NCBI GenBank assembly: GCA_963978905.1
Contig: OZ022256.1
Coordinates: 35,055,426-35,119,425, forward strand
DNA length: 64,000 nt
Direction: 5' to 3'
Origin: Trichostrongylus colubriformis
Taxonomy: Eukaryota; Nematoda; Chromadorea; Rhabditida; Trichostrongylidae
Shown here piece after piece: positions 57,694 to 64,000 of this stretch. The first letter of the stretch is position 1; each line of letters starts with the position of its first letter. The notes under the pieces are model-generated. The model was given only the letters and a program-made list of their open reading frames with translations, had not been told where the DNA came from and searched no databases. A program made the translations under genes and the position numbers.

Positions 57694-58716
57694 TTGGGTC
57701 ATTCCATAAGTAATGTCGTTTTTTTTTCAAGCATAAGTTTTTCCTATTAATTTACAAGTTTTTGCAGCATGTCATATATCATATGAATAGGTTTTCCTGC
57801 TCTACAAAATGCCATGTCCAGTTTCTGAGTTTGTCAGAATGGGACCGACATTTAGGCTGGCGAAGAGGTAGGTGCAGCCGACCAAAATTGGCCAAACCGG
57901 CAATCAATTGAAACACTATATTTTTTTAGAAGGAAACAAACCACTTATGTGTTTCGTACTTAGTCCTCACCTCTTCTACAATTACCGATATTTAGTTGAT
58001 CAAGAAGTCGTGTCGTTCTTTTTCTAAAATCTTTTTTTCATAGCACCCACACTTATTCAAAATGAAATTTTTCCTTAAAACTCCTTGCTTAGAGTTGTTT
58101 TATGAACCACTTCGAAGAACTTTCTTCGCTACATCGGAAACACCTTTCTAGTTTACTTTGGCTGCCATTCCGATTGAGTTTAAATACCATGTAATAGGAG
58201 TCCAGTTGACATTTTTCACAATTTATTTTTTCCATGAGAAAGTTAAAGAATCCGGTCGGTGGTATTTCCCTGTTTCTACCCACCACCTGTTCTTAACATT
58301 TCACCACTCTTACAACTGATTGGTTGAGAGAATTATCTTGCGTTTTTTCGAACAAATTGTTTAAAATCACCGAATTGTGGCGGAAGAACTAAATGTGGAA
58401 AAAGAACGACGTGACTTTTCGAGCAACCGATTGATGAAACTTGCAGGACAGGCCGGAGCAAGCACGGAACACATGATTGATTAGTTTTCCTCAAGTAAAA
58501 TATTGTGCTTCAATTGATTGCCGGTTTGGCCAATTTTAGTCGGCTACACCTATCTCTTCGCCAGCCTGAATGTCGGCGCCATCCTAACAAATTCGGAAAC
58601 TGAACATGTCGTTTTGCAGAGCGAAATTTACTTCCGATAGTATATGATATGCAGCAAAAACTTGTGATTTCATAGGAAAAATTTATGCTTGGAAAAAACG
58701 ACACTACTTATCTATA
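57694..58716. mobile_element. mariner-like element with ~200-bp inverted repeats
   Basis: TTGGGTCATTCCATAAGTAA follows a TA. The left arm (57694-57915) and right arm (58505-58716) are inverted copies, roughly 85 percent alike, sharing 'ggctggcgaagag' and 'ggccaaaccggcaatcaatt'. The interior has no recognisable transposase. The extreme right end is worn. Confidence 0.7.
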
Positions 58717-59571
58717 AAAAAAGCGTTTCCGAAGAAATGAGTTAATTTTCGATCTTCTGTAATGCACGTATTAAGCACTTTTTCATTACTTTCATAAGAC
58801 AAATTTTTCATTGTGAATCGCAGTCGTCGGTCTTTCTGAAGACAAGGTACAATGGCCTCAAGAAGTATTCAAAAGAAGCAGTAGTGGTGAAGACAACATC
58901 ACCGACTCATTGTGGTAGTGTGACAGAAAGAGTTTTCGCGATCGAAATTAGGCACTAGTGCCAACCCCACCCCATCATCTCTCATTTTGATGTGGTCAAA
59001 GAGGTGATTTTCGGTTAGCATTGCGATTTGGCCAGAAACTTGCACCCGTGGGCAACTCGATCCATAGAGCATGAATATGACACACACTTGGCACGAAATC
59101 GGCTGCAACACGCACCACAGGCGTCGGTGGCAAAAAGGAGTGTATCACCAAAGTTGCTTGAATTTTGTGACCTCCTAAAAAGGGATGCCAAACCTCCCCT
59201 ACACAAAACCCGCCTAGCGCCCGCTCTGCAAGGATTCCAAGATCACCCCACTCAGTGGGGCACCTGTGGCGCGGGCAGTTCTGCGTTAAAGACACCGGAA
59301 GGGGGTAATTTTGGCTTACGGTAGAACAGACGTAGTGTGGACGAGCTTAAGTGGCCGCCATTGCACAAACTCGCCAATTTGACGCATTGGCATGGTGCCA
59401 AAAGGAGATGTTTCTATTATAAATTTGTTTTTCCTTTACTTTTTACTTTGTTCTTTCTTGAATTGTTTCTAGATGCACTTGCATGAATACTAATGTAGTT
59501 AGGGACGGCCACTCCACTGCGCTGGGGGTCAGGTGCTACAACCAACGTTGGCACACGGCCCGTCACCTGCA
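58717..59571. other. Spacer, nothing recognised
   Basis: A 98-codon plus frame (59028-59324) and its minus counterpart have no known family. Confidence 0.4.
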
Positions 59572-59747
59572 GCGGACAACTCGGAAAGTCAGTGTGTTGG
59601 ATGCGAATGGGATGCGAATACACACCGCAGCGTCGCGCTTTTGAGTCCGGGTTTTTTCGCCAATTTTCGCCTCTAACCTTGAGTGTTCATTACAAAATGC
59701 TCATTTCTTTGCATCTCCCTCTTGTTTCGGACCCCCTTCCGGTTCCT
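59572..59747 (+). repeat. Dispersed repeat, partner of 39705-39895
   Basis: It begins 'agcggacaactcggaaagtc' and is cut at 'ccggttccttta' where the TIR element starts. The other copy continues there with a different sequence. Confidence 0.6.
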
Positions 59748-60255
59748 TTAAAGGCACATTCCAGGATTACCTTGAGTGGGTTAAAGCGCTGAATTATGAA
59801 GTTAGAGGTGCTACGGAATACGCCGACAAAGAAAAATCCGAAAAGCTCACGAGAATGGCAGAAACAAGGCTTCGTGACATCGGACCTCGGAAGAGAATAC
59901 GGCGTGAGAACGAGCCTTCGAATTAGTTCCTGCTTGATGGTATCGCAGAGAACTCTGGGATATCACCTGTTTCCTCATGTCAACGTCTCCTTTATCACTG
60001 CCATCTCTTCCCTATCTTATATTATCACACAAATTCTAGGCCTCATTTGCCACGTAGTTGCCAGCGTTGCCACTGTCATTGCCGGCATCACGGCTTGGGT
60101 GGGCAGGGCCGAGCTATTGCGCTGGGTTCGTTGGCTCTGCACGCTCAGAAACTGGCACCCACGCCTCGGTAAGGGCACAGCCTACGTGGCTTGGGTCGAA
60201 CTATTCATCCACGGCAGGAGATGTGATATCCAATAATCCTGGAGTGTGCCTTTGA
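59748..60255. mobile_element. TIR element (MITE), copy 2 of 2
   Basis: Left TTAAAGGCACATTCCAGGAT and right 'atcctggagtgtgcctttga' are inverted. The right 160 bp match 15805-15982 closely. The middle (59796-59930) differs from copy 1 and resembles the dispersed repeat at 57400. Confidence 0.7.
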
Positions 60256-60311
60256 GTTAACGTTATGTTCATTTTTATGGCGGTATTCCGACTGATCTCC
60301 GCTCCGCAAAA

Positions 60312-60381
60312 GGATTCTTGATTTCCACCTTTGGCTCTAGGATATCGGATTCTTGATTTCCACCTTTGGCTCTAGGATATC
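60312..60381 (+). repeat. Exact 35-bp tandem duplication
   Basis: 'ggattcttgatttccacctt' with the following 15 bases is repeated once without change, so the event is recent. Confidence 0.85.
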
Positions 60382-60619
60382 ATAAGTGTTGTAACGTTAC
60401 ATAAAGGCAGTAAAAGAAGAGCAATGAGTATAATAAAACAATAGTTGAGTCATTTCTTGAGAAAAGCTCTTCATAGATAGATTAAGTACGCAAACAATGC
60501 AAATCTAATTTTTTAAGTATGCTGAGTTATGGAAGCTACACTCATGCATACCGAGACCCATTTCGCCTTAACTACCGAAACCCCTTGCGCCTTAACTCAG
60601 CTTCTGGATGCTATATTTG

Positions 60620-60682
60620 CCATAGCTCATCAGCGCTCTCACGCAAACGTTATGCTTGTGAGTGCTGATAAGCTATGGTAAG
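60620..60682. repeat. Imperfect hairpin upstream of the tRNA-like sequence
   Basis: GCCATAGCTCATCAGCGCTC pairs with GAGTGCTGATAAGCTATGGT, with a few bulges and a loop of about 14 bases. Confidence 0.45.
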
Positions 60683-60711
60683 CATACCATTCAGCTGGGA
60701 TAAAGTGAAAG

Positions 60712-60787
60712 GGGTGTCGGTAGTGTAATGCGTAAGCACATATGCCCGGAAAGCATGGAGTGCGGGTTCGAGTCTCTTCAGAGACCC
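60712..60787 (+). tRNA. tRNA-like sequence, probably a pseudogene or SINE head
   Basis: The 76 nt fold with acceptor GGGTGTC/GAGACCC (6 of 7 pairs), an A-box-like TAGTGTAATGCGTAAGCAC and an anticodon stem ATGC...GCAT around loop CCGGAAA. The B box is GGTTCGAGTCT. The loop would give anticodon GGA, but position 33 is C instead of U, the T stem is poor, and the body lacks the long variable arm of tRNA-Ser. A tRNA-derived repeat is more likely than a working tRNA. Confidence 0.4.
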
Positions 60788-61129
60788 AAGCTTTAGCATA
60801 ACTCAGCAAACTTTTAACAACTTTCGCATCGCGGGCTGTGGCAAGAACCAGCAGCTATCAAAGAACCTAAACAATCAAATTTCTGCTTGTAATGTTCGAT
60901 AGCATATCCGACAAAATGCAAAGGAGTGAATCCAGCAAGGATCCGCTTTTTTAACCTCTCTATCTTGAGTCAGAGCAATTGACCAAATGGCTATCGAGGC
61001 ACACGTACAGCCAGAGTCAAGCGTGGCGTCGAGAGGAATTTTCAAAAAAAACGTTCTCCAGGTCTCGCTACGTTCGTGGTTCCTAGTCGGTCAATGTGGT
61101 TAATCAAGAAAATCAAATGCCTAGCAAGA

Positions 61130-61262
61130 AAAGTAAGAATATCAAATAGGAATAGTAAGAATAGTAGAATAAAATAGAATAGATAGACTAAGTAGATAGA
61201 ATAATTGGAATAAAATAGAATTATGTAGGATAGAATCGAATAAGGAATAGTAAGAATACTAC
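61130..61262 (+). repeat. Low-complexity TAGAATA tract
   Basis: Irregular repetition of 'agaatag', 'aaaatagaat' and 'agtaagaat' over 130 bp. Confidence 0.7.
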
Positions 61263-61412
61263 CTATATCCGAAATGAAAGCGTCGCCAACCGGCTTATGT
61301 GCTCGGCCTCTGATGAAAGAGGAGAAGGGTTAATAGTCGCACATACTATGCGGAAAAGATAAGGATGGAAAAGGAAGGATAGACAGCCAGAAATCAAAAA
61401 CGAAGCCATGTA

Positions 61413-61535
61413 CAGTCCAGTTCCCGAACGCTGGCAGGGCGTGGCCTACAGAGTTGGGTGAGAGTGTGTGGCAGGGTGAGAGAGATCGATACAAGTCCGT
61501 AGACCTCGCCCTGCCAGCCGTCGGGAAATGGACTG
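61413..61535. mobile_element. Tc1/mariner-type MITE (123 bp)
   Basis: CAGTCCAGTTCCCGAACG and 'cgtcgggaaatggactg' are inverted and flanked by TA. CTGGCAGGGCG/CGCCCTGCCAG lies inside, as in the copy at 33056-33210. Confidence 0.75.
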
Positions 61536-64000
61536 TAATCGCTCTACTGCGATTGTCGCGGTGCTATTGCAAGAGTGACGCTGCGATCGCGATGGAGCGT
61601 GGCGTCTTCGCGATGGTGAATCTGAGCCTTTTTTCTAATACATAAGATTTCGCTAAAATTCAATCTTTCGAAGTAATGTAGGCTGTTCTTGTAATAACTT
61701 CCTTAGCCCAATCTATTTGAAAATTTTCGGTGCCTCATTCAAATGGACGTAACTTTCTTCGAACTCAACTTCATGACGGTGGATTTTCAGCGCGTGATCT
61801 ATGAGGTTATGCTTTCATATCACTTGAACTACACCACGTCTTTGAAAAGAGAGAAGGTATTTCGAAAGAGGCCAGTGAAGGAAATTTTTTCGTCGATTAC
61901 TGAGAATTCATACTCTTATACAGTTCGTATAGTGGCTCGTTAGTATCAGTTTACATGCTTGCAATCGTAGTAAGGTATGACAAAAGTTTATACGAGCTTA
62001 TTTTTCGTTTCCACCCCGAGTTTCTTGAGTATTCATCCACGCCGTTACTCATAAATAGATATCGCTCGCCGCGGATGATCGGTGCTATTCGGAGCTGCTT
62101 TTACGTGTTTTCGGTGCCAGCGGACCAGCGAAAGGGCTGCCGGCGTTGACCGGCCGCAAATTGAATATTACACCTAGTTCGAAGCTCATAATTACAGGGG
62201 GATCAGGGAAACAGCGTGTCCTTCACCTCTAATTATCTTTTGCGCTGTCCATGCACTCTCTCTACAGTATCGTCTCAAGCAGTTACGTTAAAGATTTTAT
62301 GGCTCACCTCGTTTTCTACTTGAGGGGAACCGCTTTCTGTATGTTCTCGGGATCTTTTAGTGAAGATTCAATCAAGTATTAGTTTCAAGTTCCTAGTTGG
62401 TCAGTTCTACCACATCTCTTCTTTACACCTTGGACCCCCCCCCCCTGAGAAATTCCGTTGATCACTGCCTCTCAGCACATCTCCTCTTTGCACTTTGGAC
62501 CCTGCATCTCAGCGGACCAAATACGGCTCTCCTGTCGAGAATTCCTCGATGGGGCTTGACTCTGCGCACACAATGCTTGCTATCATATTTATGGTAACTC
62601 CTCTAGGACACCTTTAACTCTGCCCCCAAAGACGAATAGCAGATGCGGAGCGCAACTTGGTGAATGATACCGCGAGCTCAATCCTTGGTATAAACCTCAT
62701 TTCAGAAGACCACTTCGACCTACCACCCTTCTCTTCCTAGCGAAGGCTATGGCTTGCCTTGCCGTTGCTCATTCTCTTCAGTGATGCAGAGAGCACAAAG
62801 GCATACTTGCGATGCGAATCAGGAGAGGAAGAAGTCCTCGCTTCTCAAATTCCCGGTCATTCTATTCTCACTCTGCTGCGGGATTACATCGCTTTTCATA
62901 TTCAAAGATCGATCAATTACCTCTCACTGTGCATCCAGCTTATCTCCCTGGTGGCCTCTTTTTCAATCCAGCTGTTGTTATCTTCAAAAGTTATGGGCAC
63001 GATGTGGTAGAGGGATTACGAGCTACTATGAAACATTTCGAAGCAATCTCTTGAAGCACGTTTGGATACCACAACGACTTAAGAAATCAGTACTTTGAAG
63101 TAAACAGCGAAGGAAAACGGTATTGCACTGGGTAGAATGACCTAACATGCATAAGCTGCAGTGCGCGGCATTGCTTGTATTTTGAAAATCCTGCCTATGT
63201 TGTGATACTAAAAATAAATTCAGGCATAACAAGTGAAGAAGGTGAACTAACGCCCAGCGTCGCTTGGTCCTGTCGCTAATCGATTTGGAGGAGCCAACGG
63301 TACTTCCCCATTGTTGCTGAAATTTGAAGTATCTTTGTGAGAAGTCTATGGTCTCAGTTATCTTGAGCCTTCACACATCAAAAAGCTCTATCAGCGGGTT
63401 TGTCCTGAGGGAGGCAAAGGTGAGGGAGTCTACATACACGTGACGCAATTTTTCGCATGAAAGCGTGCTAGCAACTGTTTTGCTGGAATTGTAATTATCA
63501 TAATCATGTTGCAGTGAGCGAGATTCGCACGTAGGGGTGACCACATGTCTTTGAGAACAACCTGTGAAGATTCAGTTAATAAGGAATGAACGCAGTTTTT
63601 CGCTGCGTGATTCTAACTTTTATCCTGAGGAGGTGAACTCTCTTATTTGCTAGTGATATTGACTGGCTGCGAAGACAAACAGCTGTCGAAAAGCATGTAG
63701 TGCCCACAGCAAAATGATGAGGAAACAAACGACGGTGTCTCTAGAGACTGACTGCGCTAGTGTCCCCACAGCACGGGGTGTTCTCTTCGATTAAGGGAGT
63801 GCAGCACCTGACATCTGCCAGCGCTTTACACAATGATGTTGCCTTTCACCTGGGCAAAGGGATTGTATAGAGCTCATACTAGAGTAATTGTCAGCGTTCG
63901 ATCCCTTCTCCTTCGATAGTAGTGTTTGTCCAGTCCTCAATGGATAGCTGCAAAGATACGGTCGAGAGCGCTGAGAGGTGTGTTGGCAATCTAGGGCTGA
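61536..64000. other. Right end of window, no gene recognised
   Basis: Only short frames without domains. 62400-62520 contains two loosely similar 'cacatctc..ctttgcactttggaccc' phrases. Exons of a gene continuing past 64000 cannot be excluded. Confidence 0.35.

Noticed and set aside
1..64000. CRISPR arrays, operons, prophage or other prokaryotic systems
   Set aside because: Spliced gene structure, LINEs, Helitrons and PLEs show a eukaryotic genome; no direct-repeat/spacer array is present.

Overview
The window is eukaryotic nuclear DNA, most likely from a parasitic nematode of the strongylid (hookworm-like) group. The evidence is a spliced gene whose introns end in TTTTCAG-type acceptors and range from about 50 bp to many kilobases, together with a dense mix of RTE-clade LINEs, Penelope-like elements (PLEs), Helitrons, mariner elements, MITEs and a small LTR element. 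The group assignment is inference; no rRNA or mitochondrial marker is present.

I could reconstruct only one host protein gene: a glycoside hydrolase family 1 (beta-glucosidase / klotho-like) gene on the minus strand. It runs from the ATG at 32154 to the stop at 1796. Eleven exons join in frame with GT-AG introns to give 481 codons. Both catalytic glutamates are present (TFNE and ITENG). The gene covers 30.4 kb because intron 6 is 19.3 kb (7733-27050) and intron 9 is 5.2 kb (2055-7244).

Intron 9 holds a near-perfect PLE-terminal palindrome with two hammerhead-like motifs, a foldback element and Helitron debris. Intron 6 is a nested pile of mobile DNA: a mariner end beside a 200-bp assembly gap, inverted 5'-truncated PLE copies, four non-autonomous Helitrons (9498-11476, 16235-18036, 19539-21076, 21119-23315), two RTE retrotransposon remnants, a TIR element and two PIF/Harbinger-like MITEs. 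One of those MITEs (19340-23536) was split by two of the Helitrons.

Upstream of the gene (32155-64000) I find no convincing host gene. The region contains a Tc1/mariner MITE, a 2.0-kb LTR retroelement with a perfect 5-bp target duplication (36883-38903), Helitron and RTE scraps, an AT-rich Penelope-like element whose GIY-YIG domain lies N-terminal to the reverse transcriptase (41300-44130), a 485-bp satellite array (45880-48215), a decayed mariner (51958-52400), a recent ~320-bp tandem duplication (53966-54582), a long-TIR mariner-like element (57694-58716), more MITEs and one tRNA-like sequence (60712-60787).

The window is therefore one intact enzyme gene embedded in, and greatly stretched by, successive waves of transposition. 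The most interesting parts are the Helitron family with its internal minisatellite, the hammerhead-like PLE termini, and the permuted PLE.
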